DNA of 64,000 bases from Xenophilus sp003671765 (GCA_051414805.1 CP166702.1:4650001-4714000); one strand, 5' to 3'. Positions 40,634 to 49,809 are shown, counted from the stretch's first letter. The notes: generated by a model not told the origin, from the sequence alone. A program made the numbers and translations.

Positions 40634-42094
40634 ATGCTGCCCTCCGACGACCACCGATCCATGTTCGACCTCGCGCCCGTCTCGCTGTGGCTCGAGGACT
40701 GGAGTGGCCTGAAGGCCCTGTTCGACCGTTGGCGCGCCGAGGGCGTGGACGACATCCGCGCCCACCTGAAGGCCGACCCTGCGCGCGTCGCACTGTGCAT
40801 GGCCGAACTCAAGGTGGTGCAGGTCAACCGCCAGACCCTGCGGCTGCTGGGAGCGGCGAGCCAGGAGGAACTGGTCGGCCGGCTCGGCGAAGTGTTCCGC
40901 GACGAGATGGCCGAGCCGGTGCTCTACGAGCTGACGCAGCTGTGGCACGGCAACCTCGATTTCGACAACCAGACGGTGAACTACTCGCTCGACGGCCGGC
41001 GCCTGGATGTCCACGTGCGCATCCGCGTGCTGCCGGGCCACGAGGCGCGCTGGGACCGCGTGCTGGTCTCGGTCGACGACATCTCCGAACGCGTGCGGGC
41101 CGAGGCCGCCCGCGATGCCACGGCCAACTATGCGCGCGGACTCTTCGAGCGCTCGCCCGTGTCGCTGTGGGTGGAGGACTTCAGCGCCATCAAGCAGCTG
41201 CTGGCCGGCGTGCGTGCGCAGGGCATCCAGGATTTCGGCACCTTCCTGAAGGTGCATCCGGACTTCGTCAACCGCTGCATGCAGGAGATCCGCGTGCTCG
41301 ACGTGAACGAGGAAACGCTGCGCATGTTCGGCGCCACCGACAAGCAGCACCTCCTTCGCAACCTGCCGCACATCTTTCGCGACGAGATGGAGGACTCCTT
41401 CGCCGAGCAGCTGCGCGACCTGTGGGACGGCAAGACGCTGCAGCAGCGCGAGGTGCTGAACTACAGCCTGGGCGGCGAGCCGATCCACATCTACATGCAG
41501 TTCGCCGTGCTGCAGGAGCACCTCGACCAGTGGGACCTGGTGCTGATCTCGCTGGTCGACATCACCGCGCGCAAGCGTGCCGAGGCCTACCTGGAGTACC
41601 TGGGCACCCACGACGTGTTGACCAAGCTGCGCAACCGGACCTACTACTCCGAGGAGATCAAGCGCCTCGCGCGCAAGGGCCCGTGGCCGGTGTCGGTGCT
41701 GGCCATCGACATGAACGGGCTGAAGCGGGTCAACGACGAAGTCGGCCACGCCGCGGGCGACGCCCTGCTGCGCCGGGCCGGCGAGGTGCTGTCCAAGGTG
41801 GTCGACGCCCCCTCGTGCGCGGCGCGTGTGGGTGGCGACGAATTTGCCGTGCTGATGCCGGGCACCGACGAGCGCGGCGCGGCGGCGACGCGCGAGCGTC
41901 TGCAGTCCCTGCTCGACATGAACAACCAGTTCTATGTGGGCACCAGCGGACACCACCTGAGCTTCGCGGTCGGTGCGGCGACCTGCCAGTCGGGCGAGTC
42001 GCTGGAGGCCGCGCTGCAGCGTGCCGATCGCGCCATGTACGTCGACAAGGCGCGGCATTACGACACGCCTGCCGGCCAGCGCAGCCTGGCATGA
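40634..42094 (+). CDS. Tandem PAS-like domains with GGDEF (diguanylate cyclase)
   Basis: A 486-residue cytosolic protein. Two similar domains of about 140 residues repeat: one begins PVSLWLEDWSGLKALFDRWR (residue 15), the other PVSLWVEDFSAIKQLLAGVR (residue 175), each followed by a VNxxTLRxxGA phrase and ending in a DI(S/T)xRxRAEA linker. A GGDEF domain follows (about 325-480) with VGGDEFAVL intact; the inhibitory RxxD is absent. It should make c-di-GMP in response to whatever the paired PAS-like domains sense. Its last four bases (ATGA) overlap the start of a free-standing EAL protein. Confidence 0.9.
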   Translation: MLPSDDHRSMFDLAPVSLWLEDWSGLKALFDRWRAEGVDDIRAHLKADPARVALCMAELKVVQVNRQTLRLLGAASQEELVGRLGEVFRDEMAEPVLYELTQLWHGNLDFDNQTVNYSLDGRRLDVHVRIRVLPGHEARWDRVLVSVDDISERVRAEAARDATANYARGLFERSPVSLWVEDFSAIKQLLAGVRAQGIQDFGTFLKVHPDFVNRCMQEIRVLDVNEETLRMFGATDKQHLLRNLPHIFRDEMEDSFAEQLRDLWDGKTLQQREVLNYSLGGEPIHIYMQFAVLQEHLDQWDLVLISLVDITARKRAEAYLEYLGTHDVLTKLRNRTYYSEEIKRLARKGPWPVSVLAIDMNGLKRVNDEVGHAAGDALLRRAGEVLSKVVDAPSCAARVGGDEFAVLMPGTDERGAAATRERLQSLLDMNNQFYVGTSGHHLSFAVGAATCQSGESLEAALQRADRAMYVDKARHYDTPAGQRSLA

Positions 42095-42918
42095 GCGCCG
42101 GCCGCGTCGACGCGGGCCTGCGGGGCGAACTGGCGCGCGCCCTGCAGCGCGGTGAGCTGTTCCTGCTCTTCCAGCCGCAGGTCGACCTGCGGCGCGGGCG
42201 CGTGGTCGGCGCCGAAGCCCTGTGCCGCTGGCAGCACCCGCGCCATGGCCTGCTGAACCCCGAGGACTTCCTGTTCGCGCTGGACGGCGATGCGGCATGC
42301 GGCCTGGCGCTGGCCGACTGGGCCGTCGGGCAGGCGCTGCGGTGCGCGCTGGCATGGCATGCACAAGGGCATGGGCTGCGCGTGGGCGTCAACATCGGCG
42401 CGGCCCAGCTGCTCGACGCACAGTGGCCGGCGCGGCTCGATGCGCATGTGCAGGCACTGGCACTGGCGCCGTCCACCCGGCTCGAACTCGAGTTGCTCGA
42501 GTCCAGCGTCATCGACGACTTCGATCTCATGGCGCAGCGCATCGAGACCTGCCACCGCGCGGGCGTGGGCGTGGCCCTGGACGATTTCGGCGCGGGCAAC
42601 AGTGCGCTGGCCTGGCTCAGCCGGTTGCCGGTGTCATCGCTCAAGCTCGACCGCGCCTTCGTGGCCGGGCTGCCGCACAGCGCGGCGGACACCGCCATCG
42701 TGCGCCACCTGGCGGCACTGGCGAAAGAACTCGGCCTGGCGGTCGTGGGCGAAGGCGTGGAGTCGGCCGCCCAGGGCGAGTGCCTGCTCGCGCTGGGATG
42801 CGAGATCGGGCAGGGCTTCGCGATCGCGCCGCCGCTGCCGCCCGACGAGTTCCTGCCCTGGCTGAGAGGCTACGAACAGGCGCCGCTGTGGCCGCAGCGT
42901 CCGCCGCGCGGCGACTGA
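42091..42918 (+). CDS. EAL domain c-di-GMP phosphodiesterase
   Basis: A 275-residue protein made of an EAL domain alone. Catalytic features are in place: AEALCRW, VGVNIGA (Asn), ELELLESS (Glu), ALDDFGAG (Asp-Asp), SLKLDRAF (Lys), VGEGVES (Glu) and GQGF (Gln). It should hydrolyse c-di-GMP. It starts within the stop codon of the diguanylate cyclase gene, so the pair together amounts to a GGDEF-EAL protein split into two translationally coupled subunits. Confidence 0.92.
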   Translation: MSAGRVDAGLRGELARALQRGELFLLFQPQVDLRRGRVVGAEALCRWQHPRHGLLNPEDFLFALDGDAACGLALADWAVGQALRCALAWHAQGHGLRVGVNIGAAQLLDAQWPARLDAHVQALALAPSTRLELELLESSVIDDFDLMAQRIETCHRAGVGVALDDFGAGNSALAWLSRLPVSSLKLDRAFVAGLPHSAADTAIVRHLAALAKELGLAVVGEGVESAAQGECLLALGCEIGQGFAIAPPLPPDEFLPWLRGYEQAPLWPQRPPRGD

Positions 42919-42940
42919 GCCAGCCCGCCGTGCGGCGCGC

Positions 42941-45445
42941 TCACACGTTGCTCGTGGCGCGCACTTCCTCGATCGTGGTCTGGCCAGCGAGCACCTTCTC
43001 GATGCCGTCCTGCCGCAGGGTGCGCATGCCTTCACGCAGCGCCGTCGCCTGCAGGACCTCGGCGCGCGATCCGGTCTGGATGAGGTGACGCAGCTCGCGC
43101 GAGACCACCATCAGTTCGTGCAGGCCCACGCGGCCGCGAAAGCCCGTGTCGGCGCAGGCCGCACAGCCGGCGCTCGAATGCATCTGGAGGCGGCCATCCC
43201 GGGCGTGCCGACCCGACCAGCGCGCGAGCACGTCCTCCCGCGACTCGGGCGCGTCCTGCGCCGGGTACGCGTGCACGTAGTCGTCCAGCAGTTCGGCGAC
43301 CTCCTCGTCGGTCGCCGGCCGGTGGGTAAGGCAGTCCGGGCACAGCCGCCGCACGAGCCGCTGCGCCAGCACCGCCAGCAGCGAATCCGCGAAGTTGAAC
43401 GGATCCATGCCCATGTCCAGCAGCCGCGTCACCGTCTCGGGCGCGCTGTTGGTGTGCAGCGTCGACATCACCAGGTGGCCCGTCAGCGACGCCTCGATGG
43501 CCACCTTGGCCGTCTCCTCGTCGCGGATCTCGCCGACCATGACCACGTCCGGGTCGGCGCGCAGGAAGGAACGCAGCGCCTTGGCGAAGGTCCACTCGAT
43601 GCGCGGGTTGACCTGCACCTGGCGCAGGCCCGCCTGCGTGATCTCGATCGGGTCCTCGGCGGTCCAGATCTTGCGCTCCGGCGTGTTCAGGTGGCTCAGC
43701 GCCGAATGCAGCGTGGTGGTCTTGCCCGAGCCGGTCGGGCCCACGCACAGCACCATGCCGTAGGGCCGCTCGATCGCGTTGCGCAGGCGCTCGAAGTTCG
43801 ACGGCGTCAGGCCCAGCCGGTCCAGGGGCAGCGGACGCGCCGAGGCCAGGATGCGCATCACCACGTCCTCGAGCCCGTTGTTGGTGGGTATCGAGGCCAC
43901 GCGCAGTTCGATGCGATGCTGCGGCGAGAAGCGCGCGAAGTTGATCTTCCCGTCCTGCGGCTTGCGCCGTTCGCTGATGTCCAGCTCGGCCATGATCTTG
44001 ATGCGCGCGATCATCGCGTTGCGGTAGTTGGACGGCAGCTCCAGGTAGGTGCGCAGGATGCCGTCCTTGCGGAAGCGGATGCGGATCTTCTCGCGCCCGG
44101 GGTAGCTCTCGATGTGGATGTCGGACACGCCCTCGGCATGCGCTTCCACCACCATGCGGTTGATCATGCGCACCAGCGAGTTGTCGGACTGCTCGATCTG
44201 CGCGTCCTCGGACCCCTCGCGTTCCTGCTGGCCTTCCTTCTCCAGCGTCTGCAGCAGCGCGCTGGTGTCGCCCGGGTCGAAATCGATCGGCGCCAGCGCC
44301 GCGCCGCTGCGGCCCTCTCCCGCCGCACCGATCTTGTCGTAGGCCTGGTGCAGCACGCGGTCGAGATCGCGGCACTGGCCCAGCACCGGCGCGAGCTTCA
44401 TCTGCGCGCTGAACTCGACCTCGTCCAGCGCCGTGCGCCGGTTCGCAGGGTCGTCGAGCGCCACCACCAGGCGCCCCTCGACGATGGCCAGCGGCATGAC
44501 CTGCAGGCGCTGCGCCGCCGAGTAGCTCAGCTTGCGCAGCGCCTCGGCCTCGGGTTCGTAGCGCTCGAGGTCCACCAGCGGGTAGCCCATCTTGCGCGTC
44601 AGCGCCGTCTGCAGGTCGGCGCGCGACACCGTGCCGCGGCGCACCAGCACCTCGCCCAGGGGCAGGCCACCCTGCTCGCGCTGCTGCACGAGCGCGTCCT
44701 GGAGTTCCTGCGCGTCGACCATGCCGAGCGCCTGCAGGGCCTCGCCGATGCGCACGATGGGCATGCGCGCCTGGAACTCCAGCGCCTCCACCAGGGCCTC
44801 GCGCGTGAGCACCGTCTGCGACAGGCGCGGCGCGTCGATCGCGCCGGTGCCGGGCGCATCGAGCGGGGCGTCGTCGAGCCCCATGTCGACGGAGAGCGCC
44901 TCGTCGGGCTCGGGGGCCAATGGTTCCCGATCGATGTGGTCATAGGCCACGCGCGGGACGAAGGTGCAGTGCACCGCGCCGGCACCGCCCACGGTCGGAA
45001 AGAGGAACAGCCCGTGGGCCGTCTCCACCTGGCCCACCGTGCGGCAGTTGAGCACGGCGGCCTTGCCCAGCCGCACCCGGACCTTGGCGGTGCCGGGCAT
45101 GAGCCGCTCGCCTTCGGGCGAGACGAAAGCGGGCGGCGACAGCGGCTCGACCCGCTCGACCAGCGTGAGCGCACGGAACTGGTCGAAGCGCAAGGTGAGC
45201 GGGCCGCGTCCGCGCTGCAGCTGCACGTCGACCGTCGCCGCCGCCGGATCGAAGGCACTGATGCGGCCTTCGACGCGGGTGCCGTTGAGGCCGATGATCT
45301 CGCACGGCCGCGCCTCGTCGAGCGGGCGTGCTGGCGGATACAGCCCGCCGGGTGGTCGCGGCCATACGAAGGCCGAGGGCGATGGCGCGGCGGCAGGTGC
45401 GGTGGTGGCCTCGAGGGTCCACTCGGGCGACGAAGGAGTCGGCAT
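42941..45445 (-). CDS. PilB/GspE-type secretion ATPase with MshEN-like N-terminal domain
   Basis: An 834-residue protein from the ATG at 45445 (MPTPSSPEW). Residues 1-200 are a lineage-specific region. An MshEN-like segment follows at about 215-330 (VRIGEALQALGMVDAQELQDAL and LPLGEVLVRRGTVSRADLQTAL), a pattern that binds c-di-GMP in MshE. The ATPase core has GPTGSGKTTT (Walker A), VVMVGEIRDEETA (Walker B) and STLHTNSAPETVTRLLDMG, and a zinc tetracysteine (CPDC and CAAC). Type II secretion or type IV pilus genes are not adjacent, so it is an orphan ATPase in this window. Proximity to three c-di-GMP enzymes supports regulation by that messenger. Confidence 0.92.
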   Translation of the reverse strand: MPTPSSPEWTLEATTAPAAAPSPSAFVWPRPPGGLYPPARPLDEARPCEIIGLNGTRVEGRISAFDPAAATVDVQLQRGRGPLTLRFDQFRALTLVERVEPLSPPAFVSPEGERLMPGTAKVRVRLGKAAVLNCRTVGQVETAHGLFLFPTVGGAGAVHCTFVPRVAYDHIDREPLAPEPDEALSVDMGLDDAPLDAPGTGAIDAPRLSQTVLTREALVEALEFQARMPIVRIGEALQALGMVDAQELQDALVQQREQGGLPLGEVLVRRGTVSRADLQTALTRKMGYPLVDLERYEPEAEALRKLSYSAAQRLQVMPLAIVEGRLVVALDDPANRRTALDEVEFSAQMKLAPVLGQCRDLDRVLHQAYDKIGAAGEGRSGAALAPIDFDPGDTSALLQTLEKEGQQEREGSEDAQIEQSDNSLVRMINRMVVEAHAEGVSDIHIESYPGREKIRIRFRKDGILRTYLELPSNYRNAMIARIKIMAELDISERRKPQDGKINFARFSPQHRIELRVASIPTNNGLEDVVMRILASARPLPLDRLGLTPSNFERLRNAIERPYGMVLCVGPTGSGKTTTLHSALSHLNTPERKIWTAEDPIEITQAGLRQVQVNPRIEWTFAKALRSFLRADPDVVMVGEIRDEETAKVAIEASLTGHLVMSTLHTNSAPETVTRLLDMGMDPFNFADSLLAVLAQRLVRRLCPDCLTHRPATDEEVAELLDDYVHAYPAQDAPESREDVLARWSGRHARDGRLQMHSSAGCAACADTGFRGRVGLHELMVVSRELRHLIQTGSRAEVLQATALREGMRTLRQDGIEKVLAGQTTIEEVRATSNV

Positions 45446-45701
45446 GGCAAGAAAATGGCGGGGTGAACCCGCTCGACAGGCGCTCGTGGCGCACAGGACT
45501 CCCTGGGCTCGGCACTGTATCAACGGCGGCCCACGATGGACACCGATCGAGCCCGCAATTGCAGGACAACAACGCAATGCGGCCCATGCCACGCGCCGGG
45601 AGCGCCCGCAATGGATACGAAAGTGCCAATCGGCCGGCGACCGGTGGCCGCCTGCCTACACTGGCGGCCCTGCCTTTGTTCTTCCACCGGCCAAGCCTTC
45701 C

Positions 45702-46307
45702 ATGGAACTTCTAGCGCTGATGGCCTTCGCCATCCTTGGTGCCTACATCGTCAAGAACCGCGAGCAGCAGCGGCGCATCGCCCTGCTCGGCAGCGCGCTG
45801 GGCAAGTACCAGATCGAGCAGCTGATGGAAAACCTCACCGAAGGCTACCTGCGCTGGCTCGACGAGAAGGACACCGACCGGCGCGAGCAGGTCTGGGGCG
45901 TGCTGCAGGGCACCGAGCAGGCGCTGGCGAACCAGTTCAACAGCTTCGTGGCCGACTTCTCGAAGATCGAGGCCCCACTGGCGCAGGTGAGCAAGCTGCC
46001 CTTTGCCATCCCCTACGCGCAGCCGCTGCTGCCGGGCCATCGCCTCTTCGACGCGCGCAAGGTGTTCGCCGTGCACGCGCGCGGCATCGAGGCCAGTGCC
46101 AACAACGCACTGGACCTACCGCCCAAGTCCAAGGCGTACATGATGACCGCCGAGCTGTATCTGATGCAGCACACCTGCCACTGGTTCTGCCGCTCGAAGA
46201 CGGTGGCCTCGGCACGCCTGCTGTCGCGCCACCAGACGCCTTACCAGCAGGTGCTGGACTCCGTGTCGCCGCACACGCGGGCGGCGTACGAGGCGCTGGT
46301 GCGCTGA
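45702..46307 (+). CDS. Conserved hypothetical protein with N-terminal membrane helix
   Basis: A 201-residue protein starting MELLALMAFAILGAYIVKN, where the first 17 or so residues form a membrane helix or uncleaved anchor. The rest is soluble and helical, with charged runs (YLRWLDEKDTDRREQVW) and a cysteine pair (HTCHWFC). I do not recognise a named domain. The frame is clearly coding by its composition and it is followed by a strong terminator. A TACACT element near 45657 could be its -10 box. Confidence 0.7.
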   Translation: MELLALMAFAILGAYIVKNREQQRRIALLGSALGKYQIEQLMENLTEGYLRWLDEKDTDRREQVWGVLQGTEQALANQFNSFVADFSKIEAPLAQVSKLPFAIPYAQPLLPGHRLFDARKVFAVHARGIEASANNALDLPPKSKAYMMTAELYLMQHTCHWFCRSKTVASARLLSRHQTPYQQVLDSVSPHTRAAYEALVR

Positions 46308-46327
46308 AGCGGCCGGCGCACGAAAGG

Positions 46328-46363
46328 AAAAAGGGCCGCGCGCCCCGGCGCCGGCCCTTTTTC
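46328..46363. terminator. Bidirectional intrinsic terminator
   Basis: AAAAAGGGCCG and CGGCCCTTTTT pair around a CG-rich loop, flanked by A and T runs, between the convergent hypothetical gene and tctA. Confidence 0.88.
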
Positions 46364-46381
46364 GATCGGACGGCTGCCCGC

Positions 46382-47911
46382 TCAGTGCGCGTCGGCCAGC
46401 GGCGGCGCGACCTCGACCTGCGGCAGACTGCGGCGCTTGCGCGCGGCGAGCACGAAGGCGACGACCTGCCACACGACGAAGGCCGCGATCAGCCCGAGCA
46501 GCGTGCCGCTGATGGGCCGCGACACGAACACACCGAAGCTGCCGCGGCTGATGAGCAGGGCCCGGCGGAAGTTCTCCTCCAGCATCGGCCCGAGGATGAA
46601 ACCCAGCATCAGCGGTGACGCGTCGAGCTTGAGCCGCATGAACGCGAAGCCCAGGATGCCGAACACGGCCGTGATGTAGATGTCGTCGATGCTGTTGTTC
46701 ACGCTGTACGTGCCGATGCAGCAGAAGAACAGGATCGCCGGGAACAGCACGTTGTACGGGATCTTGAAGATCGACAGCAGGTAGCGCACCAGCGGCACGT
46801 TCAGCACCAGCAGGAAGCAGCCGCCGATCCACATGCTCGCGACCAGGCCCCAGAAGAGTTCGGGGTGGCCGGCGATCATGTTCGGGCCGGGCTGGATGCC
46901 CTTGATGATGAAGGCGGCCATCATCAGCGCCATCACCGGGTTCTCGGGGATGCCGATGCTCATCAGCGGGATGAAGCTGGTGCGCGAGGCGGCCTCGTCG
47001 GCCGCGGCCTGGCCGGCCACGCCCTCGATGCAGCCGGTGCCGATCTCGTGCTTGTACTTGCTCATCTTCTTGTCCGCCGCATAGGCGGCGAACTGGGCGA
47101 TGGCCGGGCCGCCGCCGGGCAGGATGCCCAGGAAGGACCCGATGACGCTGCCGCGCAGCGCGCTGGGCCAGATGCGCTTGAACTCGGTCCAGGTCGGCAT
47201 CAGCTTGATCGTGCCGTTGAAGGGCGAGCGTTCCTTGCGCTCGTCGAGGTTCTTGGTGATCTCGGCGATGCCGAAGCAGCCCAGCGCGATGCTGACCAGC
47301 CCGACACCGTCGGCCAGGAAGGGCAGGTCCATGGTGTAGCGCTGCATGCCGCTGTTCACGTCGGTGCCGATCTGGCCCAGCAGCACGCCCACCATGCACA
47401 TGGCCAGGCCGTTGAGCAGGCTGCCGGTGGTGACGAAGCTGACGCACACGAAGCCCACCAGCATCAGTGCGCAGTAGTCGGCCGGGCCGAAGAGGAAGGC
47501 CACCTCGCCCAGCGAGGGCGCGAGGAAGGTCAGCACCACGATGGCGACCGTGCCGCCGATGAAGCTGGAGAAGCCCGCGGTGAACAGCGCCAGCCCGGTC
47601 TGCCCCTTGAGCGTCATCGCGTAGCCGTCGATACAGGCGACGATCGAACTCGCATGCGGGATCTTCATCGTGATGGCCGACACGCTGTCGCCATACTGCG
47701 CCCCGTAGTAGATGCCGGCCAGCATGATGAGCGCGCCGGTGGTGTCCATCGAGTAGGTGAGCGGCAGCAGCAGGCTGATGGTGGCCAGCGGGCCCAGGCC
47801 GGGCAGCAGGCCGACGAACGTGCCGACGGCGCAGCCGAGGGCGCAGTACAGCAGGTTGTGGATGGTCAGCGCGTGCTCGAAGCCGAACGCCAGGTTGTGG
47901 AGTGCATCCAT
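46382..47911 (-). CDS. tctA: Tripartite tricarboxylate transporter large membrane subunit TctA
   Basis: A 509-residue protein with 10-12 membrane helices. GTFVGLLPGLGPLATISLLLPLTYSMD and GGTVAIVVLTFLAP near the N-terminus, and GILPGGGPAIAQFAAYAADKKMSK and GVAGQAAADEAASRTSFIPLMSIGIPENPVMALMM in the middle are the two TctA family repeats. It forms the transport channel that works with TctB and a Bug/TctC protein. No tctC gene is adjacent; Bug proteins are encoded at 18.3 and 57.6 kb. It is the second gene of a tctB-tctA unit. Confidence 0.95.
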   Translation of the reverse strand: MDALHNLAFGFEHALTIHNLLYCALGCAVGTFVGLLPGLGPLATISLLLPLTYSMDTTGALIMLAGIYYGAQYGDSVSAITMKIPHASSIVACIDGYAMTLKGQTGLALFTAGFSSFIGGTVAIVVLTFLAPSLGEVAFLFGPADYCALMLVGFVCVSFVTTGSLLNGLAMCMVGVLLGQIGTDVNSGMQRYTMDLPFLADGVGLVSIALGCFGIAEITKNLDERKERSPFNGTIKLMPTWTEFKRIWPSALRGSVIGSFLGILPGGGPAIAQFAAYAADKKMSKYKHEIGTGCIEGVAGQAAADEAASRTSFIPLMSIGIPENPVMALMMAAFIIKGIQPGPNMIAGHPELFWGLVASMWIGGCFLLVLNVPLVRYLLSIFKIPYNVLFPAILFFCCIGTYSVNNSIDDIYITAVFGILGFAFMRLKLDASPLMLGFILGPMLEENFRRALLISRGSFGVFVSRPISGTLLGLIAAFVVWQVVAFVLAARKRRSLPQVEVAPPLADAH

Positions 47912-47924
47912 GGTGTGCAGCGCC

Positions 47925-48350
47925 TCAGTACAGGGGAAGGTTCAGGCCCAGCAGACGCTGGAAGCCGAAGGCGAAGAGCACCAGCATGGCCGACACCTTG
48001 ACGTTGCGCCACCACGAGTAGTTGGTGCCGGCCAGCGCGGCGATGAAGACCATCAGCACGATGCCGGCGATCATGTTCAGGTGCTCGGACACCAGCGCGA
48101 AAGCGACCAGGCTCGCGATGATGATGCCGATGTTCTTGAGGTTCAGTTCCAGCGGCTCGCTGGGGATGAAGCGCGAGCGGATCACCATCGCCAGGCCGAT
48201 GACGCCCAGGATGCACGAGACCATGGTCGGGAACAGGCCCGGCCCGCCGCGCGCGAAGTTGCCGATGGGATAGTGCAGAACCGCCGGCACGCCGAAGAGA
48301 AGGGCGAGCAGCAGGATGAAGATGCCTCTTGCCAGGTTTTTGTCGATCAT
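47925..48350 (-). CDS. tctB: Tripartite tricarboxylate transporter small membrane subunit TctB
   Basis: A 141-residue protein starting MIDKNLARGIFILLLALLFG with four membrane helices, matching TctB in length and pattern (NFARGGPGLFPTMVSCILGVIGLAMV). tctA follows after 13 bases. An open frame extends upstream to 48413 but without family character. Confidence 0.92.
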   Translation of the reverse strand: MIDKNLARGIFILLLALLFGVPAVLHYPIGNFARGGPGLFPTMVSCILGVIGLAMVIRSRFIPSEPLELNLKNIGIIIASLVAFALVSEHLNMIAGIVLMVFIAALAGTNYSWWRNVKVSAMLVLFAFGFQRLLGLNLPLY

Positions 48351-48454
48351 TGGAAGGAATGCGGCCGGTGAAGGACTCGCGCGATGGAAAGTCCGGTGAT
48401 GGTCAGCTTTCATGCCTGATCGCCGTCTGACCCGGGCGGCGTGGGTAGTACGTA

Positions 48455-48466
48455 AGGGTTGTCCCT
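48455..48466. promoter_or_regulatory. Small inverted repeat upstream of tctB
   Basis: AGGG-ttgt-CCCT, in the context GTAAGGGTTGTCCCTAG, lies about 105 bases upstream of tctB in the 311-base gap between the divergent tctB and cyclodeaminase genes. It could be an operator for tctBA. The only other thing I see in this gap is the repeat at 48513-48563. Confidence 0.35.
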
Positions 48467-48512
48467 AGCGCGGCCTCGCCGGTACGCGCGGCCGGCGTTT
48501 GCGAAATTGGCG

Positions 48513-48563
48513 AGTGCAATCGGCCTGCAGCCCTGGCGCAGCGGGCGTTGCAGCCGAATTGGT
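48513..48563 (-). repeat. Dispersed intergenic repeat, variant form (copy 5)
   Basis: Read on the minus strand it has AATTCGGCTGCAACGCCCGC...GGGCTGCAGGCCGATTGCACT. The tail GGCCGATT is shared with the ATAGCTGC family, but the head is AATTCGGCTGCA. The ends pair as a hairpin (TCGGCCTGCA with TGCAGCCGA). A close match occurs at 58634-58682. Confidence 0.7.
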
Positions 48564-48661
48564 CACGCCCGTGACGATCGCCGCGGGGTGCGTTTTCGGT
48601 GAGCATGACGGTCCACGCCGCGGCCCGGTCCCGAGGCACGTGCCCCGGCCATACTCGGCCC

Positions 48662-49603
48662 ATGCAGACCTTCGACGCCGCCGCCACCCGCGCCGCCCTG
48701 CCCTTCGATGCGCTGGTGCCGGCCCTGCGCACCGCCTTCGCGTCGACCGCTGCCGTGGTGCCGCCGCGCCACGTGCACGCGCTCGGTCCGGGAACGCCCG
48801 GCGCGGGCACTGTGCTCATCATGCCGGCGTGGAACGAGTCCTTCCTCGGCATCAAGACGATCAACATCTTTGCGGCCAACGCCGCACTCGGCCTGCCCGG
48901 CCTGCACGCCACCTATGTGCTGTACGACGCCACCACCGGCGTGCCGCTGGCGTTGATGGACGGCAACGAGATCACCGCCCACCGCACGGCCGCCGCAGCG
49001 GCGCTGGGCGCCTCCTTCCTGGCGCGTGCCGATGCACGCCGGCTGCTGGTGCTGGGCAGCGGGCGCGTCGCCCGGCTGCTGCCGGCCGCCTTCGCCAGCG
49101 TGCGCGCCATCGACCGGGTGCAGGTGTGGAACCACCGGCCCGCGGGTGCCGAAGCCCTGGCCGCACAGTGGCGCGCCGAGGGCATCGACGCGCAAGCCGT
49201 GACCGACCTGCCGGCCGCCGTGCGCGCCGCCGACATCGTGAGTTGCGCCACGCTGGCCACCGCACCGCTGGTGCAGGGCGCCTGGTTGGCGCCGGGCTCG
49301 CACCTGGACCTGATCGGCAGCTTCACGCCGCTGATGCGCGAAGCCGACCCCGCGTGCTTCGACGGCGCGCGCGTCGCCATCGACACCGAGGAAGCGCTCG
49401 CCAAGGCCGGCGATCTGCTTGACGCCCGGGCCGCGGGCACGCTGGCGGCCAGCAGCGTGCCGCCCACCCTGGCGCAACTGTGTCGCGGCGAGTGCGCCGG
49501 CCGGCAGAACGCGCAGGAGCGAACCGTGTTCAAGGCGGTGGGCAGCGCGCTGGAAGACCTCACCGCGGCCACGCGGGTGTGGCAGCAGGCGACGGAGCGC
49601 TGA
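48662..49603 (+). CDS. Ornithine cyclodeaminase family protein
   Basis: A 313-residue protein starting MQTFDAAATRAALPFD. VHALGPGTPGAGTVLIMPAWNESFLGIKTINIFAAN, LYDATTGVPLALMDGNEITAHRTAAAAALGASFLAR and LLVLGSGRVARLLPAAF (NAD(P) glycine loop) are family phrases of the ornithine cyclodeaminase/mu-crystallin fold. Members include ornithine cyclodeaminase and reductases of cyclic imines such as delta-1-pyrroline-2-carboxylate; the actual substrate cannot be told. It precedes a LysE exporter with an HTH remnant in between. Confidence 0.9.
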   Translation: MQTFDAAATRAALPFDALVPALRTAFASTAAVVPPRHVHALGPGTPGAGTVLIMPAWNESFLGIKTINIFAANAALGLPGLHATYVLYDATTGVPLALMDGNEITAHRTAAAAALGASFLARADARRLLVLGSGRVARLLPAAFASVRAIDRVQVWNHRPAGAEALAAQWRAEGIDAQAVTDLPAAVRAADIVSCATLATAPLVQGAWLAPGSHLDLIGSFTPLMREADPACFDGARVAIDTEEALAKAGDLLDARAAGTLAASSVPPTLAQLCRGECAGRQNAQERTVFKAVGSALEDLTAATRVWQQATER

Positions 49604-49615
49604 GCGCCCGGCCCC

Positions 49616-49800
49616 TCAGCGCGAACCGCCGGGCGGCACCAGCGCGCGATGCCAGCGTCCTGCAGGCGCTCGAGCCGCTCGGCCGTCGCCGGCACCGACA
49701 GCCCGGCCGCCGCGGCCAGGGCCTTGAGCAAGGGATGGCCGTGCTGCAGCAGTTTCCAGGCGCGGGCGTCGAGCTGCAGGGGCGGGGGAGATTCAGCCAT
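49616..49800 (-). pseudogene. AsnC/Lrp-like helix-turn-helix, truncated or frameshifted
   Basis: From the ATG at 49800 the frame gives LQLDARAWKLLQHGHPLLKA, then ALAAAAGLSVPATAERLERL and QDAGIARW. This matches the first 50 residues of AsnC/Lrp regulators (LDxxxWxLL, then a helix-turn-helix ending RLxxAGI). The frame does not stop; it runs on antisense to the cyclodeaminase gene. A one-base shift near 49640 would instead give a natural-looking end (HRALVPPGGSR then TGA at 49616-49618). The ligand-binding RAM domain is missing either way. Lrp-type genes usually stand divergent from lysE, exactly as here, so I read this as a decayed or HTH-only regulator. Confidence 0.6.
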
Positions 49801-49809
49801 CGCGGGGTC

